A DNA stretch of 64,000 nucleotides from Rhodanobacteraceae bacterium (GCA_030123585.1 CP126120.1:806001-870000), one strand, 5' to 3'; counted from the first letter of the stretch, positions 46,843 to 56,230 are shown. The notes: generated from the sequence alone by a model not told the origin. Numbers and translations are program-made.

Positions 46843-47357
46843 CCACCCGCACCGAACGCGCCATCCTTGCCGGCGGCTGCTTCTGGGGCATGCAGGACCT
46901 GATCCGCAAGCAACCCGGCGTGATCTCCACGCGCGTCGGCTATTCCGGCGGCGACGTAAAGAACGCCACGTATCGCAACCACGGCACGCACGCCGAATCC
47001 ATCGAGATCGTCTTCGACCCGGCCGTATTGAGCTATCGCAGGCTGCTGGAGTTCTTCTTCCAGATCCACGACCCGACCACGCGCAACCGCCAGGGCAACG
47101 ACCTCGGCACCAGCTACCGTTCGGCGATCTTCTACCTGGACGACGAACAGAAACGCGTCGCCGAAGACACGATCGCCGACGTCGATGCCTCGGGCCTGTG
47201 GCCGGGCGAGGTGGTCACCGAGGTCTCGCCGGCCGGTGACTTCTGGGAAGCCGAGCCCGAGCATCAGGATTACCTGGAACGCATTCCCGATGGTTACACC
47301 TGCCACTTCATCCGGCCGGGTTGGAAGTTGCCGCGGCGCGAGAAGATTGCCGGTTGA
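46839..47357 (+). CDS. msrA: Peptide methionine (S)-S-oxide reductase
   Basis: 172 residues. Catalytic Cys14 in GGCFWGMQD, followed by [23 protein letters not shown] and [20 protein letters not shown], standard MsrA blocks. Start ATG 46839 overlaps the msrB stop. No signal peptide, so cytoplasmic. A block of palindromic repeats begins 31 bp after its stop. Confidence 0.97.
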   Translation: MTTRTERAILAGGCFWGMQDLIRKQPGVISTRVGYSGGDVKNATYRNHGTHAESIEIVFDPAVLSYRRLLEFFFQIHDPTTRNRQGNDLGTSYRSAIFYLDDEQKRVAEDTIADVDASGLWPGEVVTEVSPAGDFWEAEPEHQDYLERIPDGYTCHFIRPGWKLPRREKIAG

Positions 47358-47388
47358 CGCGCCACGTTGCGCATATACAGCCAAAGCC

Positions 47389-47736
47389 GTCATTCCGGAG
47401 CGATCAGCAGGGTCGAACCCGGAATCGCTTTTTGTCATTCCGGGGCGGCCCGAAGGGACGAACCCGGAATCGCTTTTTGTCATTCCGGGGCGGCCCGAAG
47501 GGACGAACCCGGAATCGCTTTTTGTCATTCCGGGGCGGCCCGAAGGGACGAACCCGGAATCGGTTTTCCAGCGTTCTCCAAACCGATTCCGGGTTCCGTC
47601 GCGATGGAATCGCGCCGGCCCCGGAATGACGAGCGTGAAGCCGGTCGTGCCAGATTCCTCACTGAGCGCGGCCCCGGAATGACGAGCATGAAGCAGGTCG
47701 TGCCAGATTTCGCACTGAGCGCGGCCCCGGAATGAC
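47389..47736. repeat. Nest of tandem GTCATTCCGG palindromic repeats
   Basis: Four head-to-tail units of 45 bp start at 47389 (diverged), 47434, 47479 and 47524; each begins GTCATTCCGG and ends CCCGGAATCG followed by a T run (TTTTT in the first three). They are followed by an inverted unit and two tandem units of 53 bp (47617, 47670) plus a partial third (47723), each starting GGCCCCGGAATGACGA. Fills the 405-bp gap between msrA and the alcohol dehydrogenase gene. No gene is seen in it. Confidence 0.9.
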
Positions 47737-47762
47737 GAACACGCAATCAAAGGAGCCCGTCG

Positions 47763-48833
47763 ATGACCCACACCCCCGCCTACGCCGCGCAAGCCGCCGA
47801 CAAGCCTCTCGGCCCGTACGCCATCCAACGCCGCACGCCGGGCGCACACGACGTCGCCATCGACATCCGCTACTGCGGCGTGTGCCACTCCGACCTGCAC
47901 ACCGCGCGCAACGAATGGGGCGGCACCCATTACCCGTGCGTACCCGGCCACGAAATCGTCGGCACTGTCACCGCGGTCGGCAAGGGCGTGAAGGGTTTCA
48001 AGGTTGGCGACACCGTCGGCGTCGGCTGCCTGGTGGACAGTTGCGGACATTGCGATTCCTGCAAGACCGGCGAGGAAAATTATTGCGAGAACGGTTTCAC
48101 CGGAACCTACGACGGCGTCCTGCCCGACGGCAGCCACACCTTCGGCGGCTACTCGGCGAACATCGTGGTGGATCAGCGTTTCGTGCTGCGCATCCCGCAC
48201 AAGGACAACCTGGCCGCGGTCGCGCCGCTGCTGTGCGCCGGCATCACCACCTACTCGCCGCTGCGCCACTGGAAAGCCGGACCCGGCAAGAAGGTCGGCA
48301 TCGTGGGCCTGGGTGGCCTGGGCCACATGGGCGTGAAACTCGCGCACGCGATGGGCGCGCACGTGGTGCTGTTCACCACCTCGCCCGGCAAGATCGCCGA
48401 CGGCAAGCGTCTGGGCGCGGACGAAGTGGTGATCTCGAAAGATCCCGCGCAGATGGCGCAGCACGCCAACAGTTTCGATTTCATCCTCGACACCGTTTCG
48501 GCCCCGCACAACCTCGACGCCTATCTGGTCCTGCTGCGCCGCGACAGCACGCTGTGCCTGGTCGGCGCGCCGCCCGCGGCCACGCCGCACCCGTCGCCGC
48601 GCGTGCCCAACCTGTACCTCAAGCGCCGCGCACTGGCCGGTTCGCTGATCGGCGGCATCCGCGAAACCCAGGAAATGCTGGACTTCTGCGCCAAGCACGG
48701 CATCGTCTGCGACATCGAGATGATCGCGATGCACGACATCAACACCGCCTACGAACGGATGCTGAAAAGCGACGTCAAGTACCGCTTCGTGATCGACATG
48801 CAGACGCTGAAGGACGAAGCGAAGGCGGCGTAG
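47763..48833 (+). CDS. Zinc-dependent NAD(P) alcohol dehydrogenase (YahK/CAD-like)
   Basis: 356 residues of the medium-chain dehydrogenase family. Catalytic zinc ligands: Cys41 in CGVCHSDLH and His63 in PGHE; structural zinc in DSCGHCDSCKTGEENYC; Rossmann motif VGLGGLGHMGVKLA. The pattern is that of the cinnamyl-alcohol dehydrogenase subgroup, usually NADPH-dependent aldehyde reductases. GGAG lies before ATG 47763, just after the repeat nest. Confidence 0.94.
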   Translation: MTHTPAYAAQAADKPLGPYAIQRRTPGAHDVAIDIRYCGVCHSDLHTARNEWGGTHYPCVPGHEIVGTVTAVGKGVKGFKVGDTVGVGCLVDSCGHCDSCKTGEENYCENGFTGTYDGVLPDGSHTFGGYSANIVVDQRFVLRIPHKDNLAAVAPLLCAGITTYSPLRHWKAGPGKKVGIVGLGGLGHMGVKLAHAMGAHVVLFTTSPGKIADGKRLGADEVVISKDPAQMAQHANSFDFILDTVSAPHNLDAYLVLLRRDSTLCLVGAPPAATPHPSPRVPNLYLKRRALAGSLIGGIRETQEMLDFCAKHGIVCDIEMIAMHDINTAYERMLKSDVKYRFVIDMQTLKDEAKAA

Positions 48834-48887
48834 TTACTATCCCGATCCTCTCTCCGGCAGAGGATTCACCACACCCAAGGCGAGTTG

Positions 48888-49163
48888 TCACAAACCCTGC
48901 GATTCCGTTGGCGGTTGCAGCTTTTGCCGCACCTCTTCGAGATCGGCGATGACCTTCTCCAGCGCGTCGTGCAACTGGCCTTGGCGGTTCATCAGGTCGT
49001 CGATCTTGCCGGTCTGCTTCAGCTTCGACAGCTCGCCGTCGAACAACAACCAGATCGCGGTCAGGCGCTCCACGTTGTTCTTCGCGTAGTGGTGCATCTC
49101 CTTCAACTGGGCGAGCGTGTCGGCAACCAGGTCGGCTTGCGATTTGGCATTTTCATCGGCCAT
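48888..49163 (-). CDS. Small coiled-coil protein of unknown function
   Basis: 91 residues, highly charged and helical: [20 protein letters not shown], then [18 protein letters not shown] and a C-terminal helix [15 protein letters not shown]. No signal or membrane segment. GGAG stands 6 bp before ATG 49163. Not a family I can name. Divergent from the VOC protein gene. Confidence 0.75.
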   Translation of the reverse strand: MADENAKSQADLVADTLAQLKEMHHYAKNNVERLTAIWLLFDGELSKLKQTGKIDDLMNRQGQLHDALEKVIADLEEVRQKLQPPTESQGL

Positions 49164-49233
49164 GCCAGGCTCCTTCCGTTGTGGTCCCGTGCATCGTACG
49201 ATTCCGAGTTCAACCGCAACGAAACGCCCGGAC

Positions 49234-49656
49234 ATGCACGAAATGCCGCCGTTCCACCTCGCCTTTCCCGTCGCATCACTGGCCGAAGCGCGCGCTTTCT
49301 ATGGCGAACTGCTCGGCTGCCCGGAAGGCCGTTCCAGCGATACCTGGGTGGATTTCGACTTCTTCGGCCACCAGATCGTCTCGCACCTCGCGCCGGAAGA
49401 ATTGCGCGCGGCCGCCGCGCACGACGTGGACGGCGACGCCGTGCCGGTACGCCACTTCGGCGTGATCCTGGACATGGACGCGTGGCACGCGCTGTCGGAA
49501 AAGTTGCGCGCCGCCGGCACGAAGTTCGTGATCGAACCGCACGTGCGGTTCAAGGGCCAGCCCGGTGAACAGGCCACCATGTTCCTGCTCGATCCTTCCG
49601 GCAACGCGCTGGAGTTCAAGGCTTTCGCGGATCGGTCGAAGCTGTTCGCGAAATAG
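49234..49656 (+). CDS. VOC family protein (glyoxalase/bleomycin-resistance fold)
   Basis: 140 residues: [23 protein letters not shown] is the first beta-alpha-beta unit and [15 protein letters not shown] the last, with Glu as a probable metal ligand and His in HLAFP as another. One VOC module, so probably a dimer. Could be a dioxygenase, lyase or binding protein; the substrate cannot be told from sequence. Confidence 0.88.
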   Translation: MHEMPPFHLAFPVASLAEARAFYGELLGCPEGRSSDTWVDFDFFGHQIVSHLAPEELRAAAAHDVDGDAVPVRHFGVILDMDAWHALSEKLRAAGTKFVIEPHVRFKGQPGEQATMFLLDPSGNALEFKAFADRSKLFAK

Positions 49657-49679
49657 CACAGTCCGCGGGATGATCCCGC

Positions 49680-49970
49680 TCACCGTTCCATGCGTTTCGC
49701 CGCCGCACCGTAAACGGATTGCTTGTCGCGCTTGCCCACCGCGATCACGGTCACGACCACAAACTTGTCATCGACCTGATAGACCAGCCGGTATCCAACG
49801 GTGCGCAGCTTGATCTTGTAGCAATCGGGCAGGTTGTGGAGCCTGGCTGACGGCACGCGCGGTTGTTCGAGACGTTCGGCCAGCTTCTTCCTGAATTGAT
49901 CACGAATCGGCGGCGCAAGCTTGCGCCATTCCTTCAACGCGGATTCGACGAACGCGAGGCTATAGCTCAT
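49680..49970 (-). CDS. RelE/ParE family toxin
   Basis: 96 residues. SLAFVESALKEWRKLAPPIRDQFRKKL and CYKIKLRTVGYRLVYQVDD are typical of RelE ribosome-dependent mRNA interferases, and the C-terminal half carries the conserved basic and aromatic residues (Arg, Tyr, Lys-Arg). Its start overlaps the antitoxin stop by 11 bp. The module appears intact. Confidence 0.92.
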   Translation of the reverse strand: MSYSLAFVESALKEWRKLAPPIRDQFRKKLAERLEQPRVPSARLHNLPDCYKIKLRTVGYRLVYQVDDKFVVVTVIAVGKRDKQSVYGAAAKRMER

Positions 49971-50205
49971 CCAGCGTCACCTTGATGCGACGCTCCCTGG
50001 CGCGCGCGCGCACGAGTTCGGCAAGCTCAAGATCTTCCAGCCGATCCATCAAGCGCTCGTAGGTCTCGGCGGGCACGAGGTACGCGGACGGGCGGTTGTG
50101 CACCAGCACCGCAACCGCCTCGTCATCGGCGGCCTCGATCACCGCACTCGGATTGCGCTTGAGTTCGGTGATGCTGACGCTTGCACCGGAAAGGATGGTT
50201 TCCAT
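49960..50205 (-). CDS. Phd/YefM-type antitoxin
   Basis: 81 residues. N-terminal DNA-binding part: VSITELKRNPSAVIEAADDEAVAVLVHNRPSAYLVP, the classic Phd/YefM fold; the C-terminus (LEDLELAELVRARARERR) is the toxin-binding helix. ATG 50205 has CTGGAG 8 bp upstream. A palindrome covering the start (50204-50233) is the likely autoregulatory operator. Confidence 0.92.
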   Translation of the reverse strand: METILSGASVSITELKRNPSAVIEAADDEAVAVLVHNRPSAYLVPAETYERLMDRLEDLELAELVRARARERRIKVTLDEL

Positions 50206-50233
50206 ATTTGGCTCCAGATTCAGTGCCAAATAT
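50204..50233 (-). promoter_or_regulatory. Operator palindrome of the toxin-antitoxin operon
   Basis: Perfect inverted repeat ATATTTGGC (50204-50212) and GCCAAATAT (50225-50233) with a 12-bp spacer, spanning the antitoxin ATG. The distal arm overlaps TATATT (50234-50229 on the minus strand), a candidate -10 box, so binding would block transcription. Confidence 0.75.
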
Positions 50234-50261
50234 AGCATGGAAGTACGCGCGAAGCGGATAC

Positions 50262-50344
50262 GTAGGGTGGAGCAGCCGCGCAGCGGCGTATCCCGCCACT
50301 TTGACATGCGGCGCGACGGGATTCGCTTTGCTCCTCCGCCCTAC
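50262..50344. repeat. 83-bp inverted-repeat element GTAGGGTGGAG...CTCCGCCCTAC
   Basis: The ends GTAGGGTGGAGCA and TGCTCCTCCGCCCTAC are imperfect inverted repeats with small internal palindromes (CCGCGCAGCGG). It lies in the 362-bp space between the antitoxin and the secreted protein; the rest of that space (50345-50567) shows no gene. Confidence 0.7.
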
Positions 50345-50567
50345 ACCGCTTGCAGAGCGTTCAGCAACTCCTGCCGCGTCGACCACGTTGTTCGCGAAAT
50401 GACGCTCAAAGCAAACCGAAAGAATTCCCGCACAGACTCACGGGCGAAGTCCCGCCATCCCGCATCGGATCCATTTGGGACCGCTCATTCGGCGGGTGTA
50501 GGATGATTTTCACGAGACCAGCAGCCAGCCCTGCTGATCTCCTTCAAAGGCACCGAAGGAGGTCGTC

Positions 50568-51212
50568 ATGAAGGCATTTCGCGCCTCTCTGCTTGCCTGC
50601 GCCATCGCCGCCTTTGCCGGAACCGCGCTGGCTTCGTCCGGATCGCTCGTCGAATTCAAGCCGCAGGTCATGCCCGTGGTGGTGCAGGTCGATGCACAGG
50701 GACGGGTCACCGACATCCTCCCCAGCGAACAGCTCACGCCGTGGCTGAAGAAGATGCTGGTCAAGCAACTCGACGCGTGGATCGTCAAACCGGCGACCGT
50801 GAAAGGCCAGCCGGTGTCCAGCCGGTTCATCATCGAAGTGGCGATGCAGACGAAGCCGCGCAAGGACGGCAAGTACGACGCCAGCTTTGTCTACGTGAAG
50901 AGCATGCCGTTGCCGTACGGCGGCGCGCTGCATTGGGACGTGATCGACGGCGGCCTGGAACTGGCGCTCGTTTCCGACATGGGCGGCTCGCAGCCCGTGC
51001 GACAGGTGTTCGACACCACCGATCGCTGGCAGGGAAGCGACCGGTCACCAGCGGCATCGCAACCGGCGATCCGCGAAGGCGCTTCGCCGCAGCCCGCGGC
51101 CCATGCCGGGTACCGGGCAAGCCCGATGCCGACCATCGCCAGCCCATCCGCCGTTTCTCCTGCCGTCGCGAGATCGGCCAGTGCCAACACTCCGCGCGCG
51201 GAGATTCCTTAG
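50568..51212 (+). CDS. Secreted protein of unknown function
   Basis: 214 residues: signal peptide (LLACAIAAFAGTALAS, cut near residue 23), a folded part (VEFKPQVMPVVVQVDAQGRV, LKKMLVKQLDAWIVKPATVKGQPVSSRFIIEV) that resembles the periplasmic C-terminal domain of TonB-like proteins in outline, and a low-complexity Ala/Pro/Ser tail (~150-214). Strong ribosome-binding site AAGGAGG before ATG 50568. The TonB-like resemblance is weak; there is no membrane anchor apart from the signal peptide. Confidence 0.75.
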   Translation: MKAFRASLLACAIAAFAGTALASSGSLVEFKPQVMPVVVQVDAQGRVTDILPSEQLTPWLKKMLVKQLDAWIVKPATVKGQPVSSRFIIEVAMQTKPRKDGKYDASFVYVKSMPLPYGGALHWDVIDGGLELALVSDMGGSQPVRQVFDTTDRWQGSDRSPAASQPAIREGASPQPAAHAGYRASPMPTIASPSAVSPAVARSASANTPRAEIP

Positions 51213-51362
51213 GGCATCGCGGCAGCGCTGCCTGTCGGTCTGGGCGCAGGACAGGAAGATATCGGCCATGCCGGCCAGTCCACGTTCTGTGGCCGGTTTC
51301 CTTCGGGCCTGGCCGCAGGATCAATGCGCAGGTGCGTGTGACACACACTGCACCTGCGCGCA

Positions 51363-52865
51363 TCACGCGGCGGCGCAATGCCGCCGGATGTACTGCAGGT
51401 GGGTCGGCATCGCCTGCGCCGCTTCTTCCATCAGGCGGCGCAGGTCGGCGAGGAACCGCGTGGCATCGACCTGCGCGCGCAAATCCGCCAACGGGTCGTG
51501 ACGCACCGGCCAGATTTCCTGGCCTGCCAGCACGGCCAGCCAGTTCGGGTTCTGGAACAGCTCCAGCGGCTCGGCGACGGTGCGGCCACCGCTGCGGAAC
51601 TGGTCGATCTTGTATTGCAGCGTGTCGGGGATCGACATGTCGCGCGTCTCGCGCCACAGCGGTGCGTCGTCGCGCGACGTGGCGTGGTAATGCAGGATCA
51701 GGAAATCGCGGATGCGCTCGTATTCGGCGTGGGTGATGCGGTTGAACTCGCGCGCGGCCAGCGGATCGAAATCGCGGTCTGGGAACAGCGCCAGCAGCCG
51801 CACCAGCGATGACTGCGCCAGATGGATGCTGGTGGATTCGATCGGCTCCATGAAGCCCGCGGCCAGGCCCAGCGCCACGCAATTGCGGTTCCAGAACTGC
51901 CGCCGCCGTCCGGTGACGAAACGCAGCAGGCGTGGTGCGTCGAGCGCCTTGCCTTCAAGGTTCGCGAGCAACAGCGACGCCGCCTCGTCGTCGCCGAAAT
52001 GGCGGCTGCAATACACCAGTCCGTTGCCCATCCGGTGTTGCAGCGGTATGCGCCACTGCCAGCCGGCATCGCGCGCGATCGCGCGCGTGTACGGCACCGG
52101 CTCGCCGCCGTGCTCGCTCGGCACGGCGACCGCGCGGTCGCACGGCAGCCAATGGTTCCACGATTCGTAGCCGGTCTTCAGCGCGCCTTCGATCAGCACG
52201 CCCCGGAAACCGGAGCAGTCGATGAAGAGGTCGGCTTCCACCACCGTCCCGCCCGCGAGCGTCAACGACTGGATGAAGCCGTCTTCCGGCCGCAACGTGA
52301 CGTCCACGACCTTGCCTTCGGTACGCACGACGCCGCGCTGTTCGGCGTAGCCGCGCAGGTAGCGCGCATACAGCATGGCGTCGAAGTGGTAGGCGTAATC
52401 GAACGTCGACTGCACGTAACGCGAATCCGTCGCCGGGCGCTCGAACCGCCCGAGCCGCGCGGCAACCCATGCGAAGGCGTAATCCTGCAGCGGCGTGGCA
52501 TCGCCGCGTGCGCGTTCGCGCAGCCAGTACTGGTGGAACGGCACCGCATCGAACGCCACCCCGATCTGCCCGAACGGGTGGAAGTAGCGGTGACCGAGCC
52601 GGCTCCAGTTCAGGAAATCGATGCCCAGCTTGAACGTGCCCTGCGTGGCGGCGACGAACGCATGCTCGTCGATGCCAAGCATCTGGTTGAAACGTTTGAT
52701 CGGCGGCAGCGTGGCCTCGCCGACGCCGATGGCGCCGATCTCGTCCGATTCCACCAACTCGATGCGGCAACTGCCCTGCAAGGCGTTCGCGAGCGCCGCG
52801 GCCGCCATCCAGCCGGCCGATCCTCCCCCGACGATGACGATGCTGCGGATCTGCCGGTCATTCAT
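51363..52865 (-). CDS. Flavin-dependent tryptophan halogenase family protein
   Basis: 500 residues. FAD motif VGGGSAGW at 12-19, Lys79 (in GTFKLG) matching the catalytic Lys79 of PrnA, W269-Q-W-R-I-P274 (the WxWxIP signature) and E343-S-T-S-I-H-L near the second catalytic glutamate. All elements for FADH2-dependent halogenation are present. Members from Xanthomonadales and Caulobacterales often sit with TonB-dependent receptors, and their substrates are mostly unproven. No flavin reductase or biosynthetic genes are adjacent. Confidence 0.92.
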   Translation of the reverse strand: MNDRQIRSIVIVGGGSAGWMAAAALANALQGSCRIELVESDEIGAIGVGEATLPPIKRFNQMLGIDEHAFVAATQGTFKLGIDFLNWSRLGHRYFHPFGQIGVAFDAVPFHQYWLRERARGDATPLQDYAFAWVAARLGRFERPATDSRYVQSTFDYAYHFDAMLYARYLRGYAEQRGVVRTEGKVVDVTLRPEDGFIQSLTLAGGTVVEADLFIDCSGFRGVLIEGALKTGYESWNHWLPCDRAVAVPSEHGGEPVPYTRAIARDAGWQWRIPLQHRMGNGLVYCSRHFGDDEAASLLLANLEGKALDAPRLLRFVTGRRRQFWNRNCVALGLAAGFMEPIESTSIHLAQSSLVRLLALFPDRDFDPLAAREFNRITHAEYERIRDFLILHYHATSRDDAPLWRETRDMSIPDTLQYKIDQFRSGGRTVAEPLELFQNPNWLAVLAGQEIWPVRHDPLADLRAQVDATRFLADLRRLMEEAAQAMPTHLQYIRRHCAAA

Positions 52866-52982
52866 GGCGCGATGTTATCGGTGTCCCACGCGATCGCAAC
52901 ACGCCATTGCCGTGCATCAGGTAGCAGAAACAGGCAACAACCCCACCTTGATTGCCTCCGTCCCTATGTGTCCTATGTGGTC

Positions 52983-53192
52983 CTATCCCCACCGAAAGAC
53001 CTCGTCGAGAGGCTTGCCGAACACCTCTGCAATACGAAATGCACACTCCAAGCTTGGCGAATACTTGCCTGCTTCCAGCGCCGCGATGGTCTGGCGCGTC
53101 ACGCCGACGCGCTTGCCCAATTCCTCCTGCGTCATTTCGCCGGCATGGAAGCGCAATGCGCGGATCTCATTGGTCAAACGCCGCTCACGCAT
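52983..53192 (-). CDS. XRE-family transcriptional regulator
   Basis: 69 residues, a single helix-turn-helix: MTQEELGKRVGVTRQTIAALEAGKYSPSLECAFRIAEVFG. Small repressors of this YozG-like type commonly accompany a membrane protein gene. The ATG at 53192 overlaps the 3' end of the membrane gene by 8 bp. It is the natural candidate to bind the two palindromes upstream of the operon (53643-53679). Confidence 0.92.
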   Translation of the reverse strand: MRERRLTNEIRALRFHAGEMTQEELGKRVGVTRQTIAALEAGKYSPSLECAFRIAEVFGKPLDEVFRWG

Positions 53193-53610
53193 GCCAGCCC
53201 CGGCGGTAACCGACAAGGATCATGACGCCGTGGACGATCTCGGCAACCGCAATCGCAAACAGCGCGGCATGCACGATGTCCCAGCCGCTTTTGGTGAAAG
53301 GCATCACCATGCCTGTATAGATGATGCCCGCCAGCAGCACGTAATACGCGATCTTCGACGAGCGCTGCTCTATGAAACGATCGCGTTCGTCTTCCACGAT
53401 TTCACCGCGATCACGCCAGCGTCCATACAGCCACGTGCCCAACGCGACGACCGCCAGCGCGCTCAATGCCGCGGCGAGCATGCCGATCCGGACGAGGAAC
53501 GACAGATCGGGATGCGTGTAATGCATGAGTGTCACGGCTGCGAAATACAAGCCAAGTACTACCACAAGCGCCGTCACCCAGACAGACGCGAAACGTTCTC
53601 TCGACAACAT
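53185..53610 (-). CDS. Four-helix membrane protein, co-transcribed with XRE repressor
   Basis: 141 residues with four predicted membrane helices (VWVTALVVVLGLYFAAVTLM, IGMLAAALSALAVVALGTWLY, YVLLAGIIYTGMVM, ALFAIAVAEIVHGVMILVGY) and a charged cytoplasmic loop GEIVEDERDRFIEQRSSK like that of DUF2178-type proteins. GGAGG lies 8 bp before ATG 53610. The function of this protein-repressor pair is unknown. Confidence 0.85.
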   Translation of the reverse strand: MLSRERFASVWVTALVVVLGLYFAAVTLMHYTHPDLSFLVRIGMLAAALSALAVVALGTWLYGRWRDRGEIVEDERDRFIEQRSSKIAYYVLLAGIIYTGMVMPFTKSGWDIVHAALFAIAVAEIVHGVMILVGYRRGWHA

Positions 53611-53639
53611 GCGGATTGCCTCCGTATCAGGTCGGCGGC

Positions 53640-53679
53640 AATGTAAAGCATGTTTTACTCAATGTCAAACATGTTTTAC
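53640..53679 (-). promoter_or_regulatory. Promoter with two operator palindromes, membrane protein-XRE operon
   Basis: On the minus strand TTGACA (53668-53663), exactly 17 bp, TACATT (53645-53640). Two 16-bp imperfect palindromes of consensus GTAAAACATGTTTTAC sit at 53643-53658 and 53664-53679, 21 bp apart (two helical turns), covering the -10, spacer and -35. Strong case for repressor autoregulation. Confidence 0.8.
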
Positions 53680-53720
53680 ATCTACTTTTGCTGGAAAACC
53701 TTCGCAGCAAGGAGGCAGCT

Positions 53721-55391
53721 TCAAGCCATCGGCAGCTTCAAGCCTCTTTCCTTCGCACACGCGATGGCCTCGGGATAGCCGGCGTCAGCATGGCGCATCA
53801 CGCCGGTGCCGGGGTCGTTCCACAGGACGCGCGCGATGCGGGCGTCGGCTTCCTTCGTGCCGTCGCAGACGATCACGAGGCCGGCGTGTTGCGAGTAACC
53901 CATGCCGACGCCGCCGCCGTGGTGGAACGACACCCAGGTTGCGCCGCTGGCGGTGTTGAGCAGCGCGTTGAGCAGCGGCCAGTCGCTGACCGCATCGGAG
54001 CCGTCGCGCATGGATTCGGTTTCGCGATTGGGGGATGCGACCGAACCGGAATCGAGATGGTCGCGGCCGATCGCGATCGGCGCTTTCAACTCGCCGTTGC
54101 GCACCATCTCGTTGAACGCGAGGCCCAGCTTGTCGCGCAGGCCCAGTCCCACCCAGCAGATGCGCGACGGCAGACCTTGCCAATGGATACGCTTTTCGGC
54201 CATGTCCAGCCAGTTGTGCAAGTGCTTGTCGTCGGGGATGAGTCCCTTGACCTTGGCGTCGGTCTTCAGAATGTCTTCCGGATCGCCGCTCAATGCGACC
54301 CAGCGGAACGGGCCGATGCCGCGACAGAACAGCGGCCTTACGTACGCCGGCACGAAGCCCGGGAAATCGAACGCGTTCCTGCAGCCGACATCGAACGCCA
54401 TCTGGCGGATGTTGTTGCCGTAGTCGAAAGTCGGGATGCCCTGCTTCTGGAACGCCAGCATCGCTTCGACGTGGGTTTTCATCGACTGCTTGGCGGCGTC
54501 GCGCGTGCCGTCAGGATCGGACTTGCGGCGCTCGAACCACTGCTCCACCGTCCAGCCTTGCGGCAGATAACCGTTGACCGGATCGTGTGCGGAAGTCTGG
54601 TCGGTGACGGCGTCGGGTTTCACGCCGCGCTTCACCAGTTCGGGCAGCACGTCGGCGGCGTTGCCGAGCAGCGCGATGGACTTCGCCTCGCCTGCCTGCG
54701 TGTATTTCCCGATGCGCGCCAGTGCGTCATCCAGATCTTTCGCCTGCTCATCGACGTAGCCGGTCTTCAGACGGAAATCGATGCGCGACTGCTGGCATTC
54801 CACCGCCAGCATGCACGCGTCGGCCATCACCGCCGCCAGCGGTTGCGCGCCGCCCATGCCGCCAAGTCCCGCTGTCAAAATCCACTTGCCGCGCAGATTG
54901 CCGCCGTAACTCTGGCGCCCCATTTCGACGAAGGTTTCATAGGTGCCCTGCACGATGCCCTGCGAGCCGATGTAGATCCACGAGCCGGCCGTCATCTGGC
55001 CGTACATCATCAGGCCCTTTCGGTCGAGTTCGTTGAAGTGCTCCCACGTCGCCCAGTGCGGCACCAGGTTGGAATTCGCGATCAGCACGCGCGGCGCATC
55101 GGCGTGGGTCTTGAACACACCGACCGGCTTGCCCGATTGCACCAGCAGGGTTTCATCGGGATTCAATTCGCGCAGCGCTTTCAGGATCGCGTCGAAGCAT
55201 TCCCAGTTGCGCGCGGCGCGGCCGATCCCGCCGTACACCACCAGTTCCGCCGGGTTCTCCGCCACCTCGGGATCGAGGTTGTGCTGGATCATCCGGTACG
55301 GCGCTTCGATCAGCCAGTTCTTGCAGGAGAGTTCAGTGCCGCGCGGCGGATGGATCACGCGCGTGGTGTCGATGCGGGTAGGTGCGTTCAT
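53721..55391 (-). CDS. hutU: Urocanate hydratase
   Basis: NAD-dependent hydration of urocanate to imidazolonepropionate, second step of histidine breakdown. 556 residues, standard length. Conserved blocks: [46 protein letters not shown] (NAD binding), [30 protein letters not shown] and [20 protein letters not shown] 55391 chosen; another ATG two codons upstream. No other hut gene is adjacent; hutF and hutI are 6-8 kb away. The XRE operon lies downstream in the same direction. Confidence 0.97.
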   Translation of the reverse strand: MNAPTRIDTTRVIHPPRGTELSCKNWLIEAPYRMIQHNLDPEVAENPAELVVYGGIGRAARNWECFDAILKALRELNPDETLLVQSGKPVGVFKTHADAPRVLIANSNLVPHWATWEHFNELDRKGLMMYGQMTAGSWIYIGSQGIVQGTYETFVEMGRQSYGGNLRGKWILTAGLGGMGGAQPLAAVMADACMLAVECQQSRIDFRLKTGYVDEQAKDLDDALARIGKYTQAGEAKSIALLGNAADVLPELVKRGVKPDAVTDQTSAHDPVNGYLPQGWTVEQWFERRKSDPDGTRDAAKQSMKTHVEAMLAFQKQGIPTFDYGNNIRQMAFDVGCRNAFDFPGFVPAYVRPLFCRGIGPFRWVALSGDPEDILKTDAKVKGLIPDDKHLHNWLDMAEKRIHWQGLPSRICWVGLGLRDKLGLAFNEMVRNGELKAPIAIGRDHLDSGSVASPNRETESMRDGSDAVSDWPLLNALLNTASGATWVSFHHGGGVGMGYSQHAGLVIVCDGTKEADARIARVLWNDPGTGVMRHADAGYPEAIACAKERGLKLPMA

Positions 55392-55510
55392 GGGCATTCC
55401 GGCCGAAAAGAAAACCCGATTATGCGGCCGATCGGCGTTTCCCGCACGCACCGGGCGTAGAATCGCCGCGTACGCGTTGTCATCCACTCCACTCGCAAAG
55501 GGCATGTGTG

Positions 55511-56230
55511 ATGGTCGCAACCGACCGCAATTCCCGCCGCCGTTTCCTGCAACATGCCGGGCTCGGCATTGCCGCGTTGTCGATGGCCGCGCCGCTACGC
55601 CGCGCGCTGGCCGATGCGGCGCCACCACGGAACGCCATCACGCCACAGGCCGCGCTGGACAGGTTGATGGCCGGCAACGCGCGCTACGCGGCGAACAAGC
55701 TCGATCCCAAGGACTTCTCCAGGGGCCGCGCGGCGCGCGTGAAGGCGCAATATCCCATCGCCTCGATCCTGGGCTGTGCCGACTCGCGGGTCGCGCCGGA
55801 ACTGGTGTTCGACCAGACACCCAGCGATCTTTTCGTCGTGCGCGTCGCGGGCAATTATTTGAACGAAGACGTGCTGTCGAGCCTGGAATACGGCGTCGGC
55901 GTGCTCGGCACGCCACTGGTCATGGTGCTGGGCCACAGCAACTGCGGCGCGGTCAAGGCCGCGCTCCAGGAAATCCAGGACCCGAAGCCGCTACCCGGCC
56001 ACATCTGGGACATCACCGACGCGGTGCGCCCCGGTGTCGAGAAGGTGGTGCGGGCCGGCGGCGACGATCTGCTCGAACGCGCCATTGCATCCAACGTCGA
56101 TTACAACGTCGCGCGCGTGGCGTCCGCGCAACCGATCATCGCGGACGCGGTGAAAAGCGGACGCGTGCGCGTGGTCGGCGCGGAATACGAACTCGCCACG
56201 GGCAAGGTGCGGTTGCTGCAAACGAGCTGA
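55511..56230 (+). CDS. Tat-exported beta-class carbonic anhydrase
   Basis: 239 residues. The Tat signal [18 protein letters not shown] at residues 8-25 directs it to the periplasm in folded form. The beta-CA zinc site is complete: Cys89, Asp91, Arg93 (GCADSR), His142 and Cys145 (GHSNCG). Converts CO2 and bicarbonate outside the cytoplasm. ATG 55511; divergent from hutU with a 119-bp gap. Confidence 0.94.
   Translation: MVATDRNSRRRFLQHAGLGIAALSMAAPLRRALADAAPPRNAITPQAALDRLMAGNARYAANKLDPKDFSRGRAARVKAQYPIASILGCADSRVAPELVFDQTPSDLFVVRVAGNYLNEDVLSSLEYGVGVLGTPLVMVLGHSNCGAVKAALQEIQDPKPLPGHIWDITDAVRPGVEKVVRAGGDDLLERAIASNVDYNVARVASAQPIIADAVKSGRVRVVGAEYELATGKVRLLQTS

Noticed and set aside
47389..47736. 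CRISPR-like regular repeats
   Set aside because: Units are head-to-tail with no unique spacers between them, are palindromic, and occur singly elsewhere; no cas genes are present.
47321..47746. Small repetitive proteins with 15-residue period (SFRGGPKGRTRNRFL)
   Set aside because: Products of reading the 45-bp palindromic repeats; no start signal and no coding bias.
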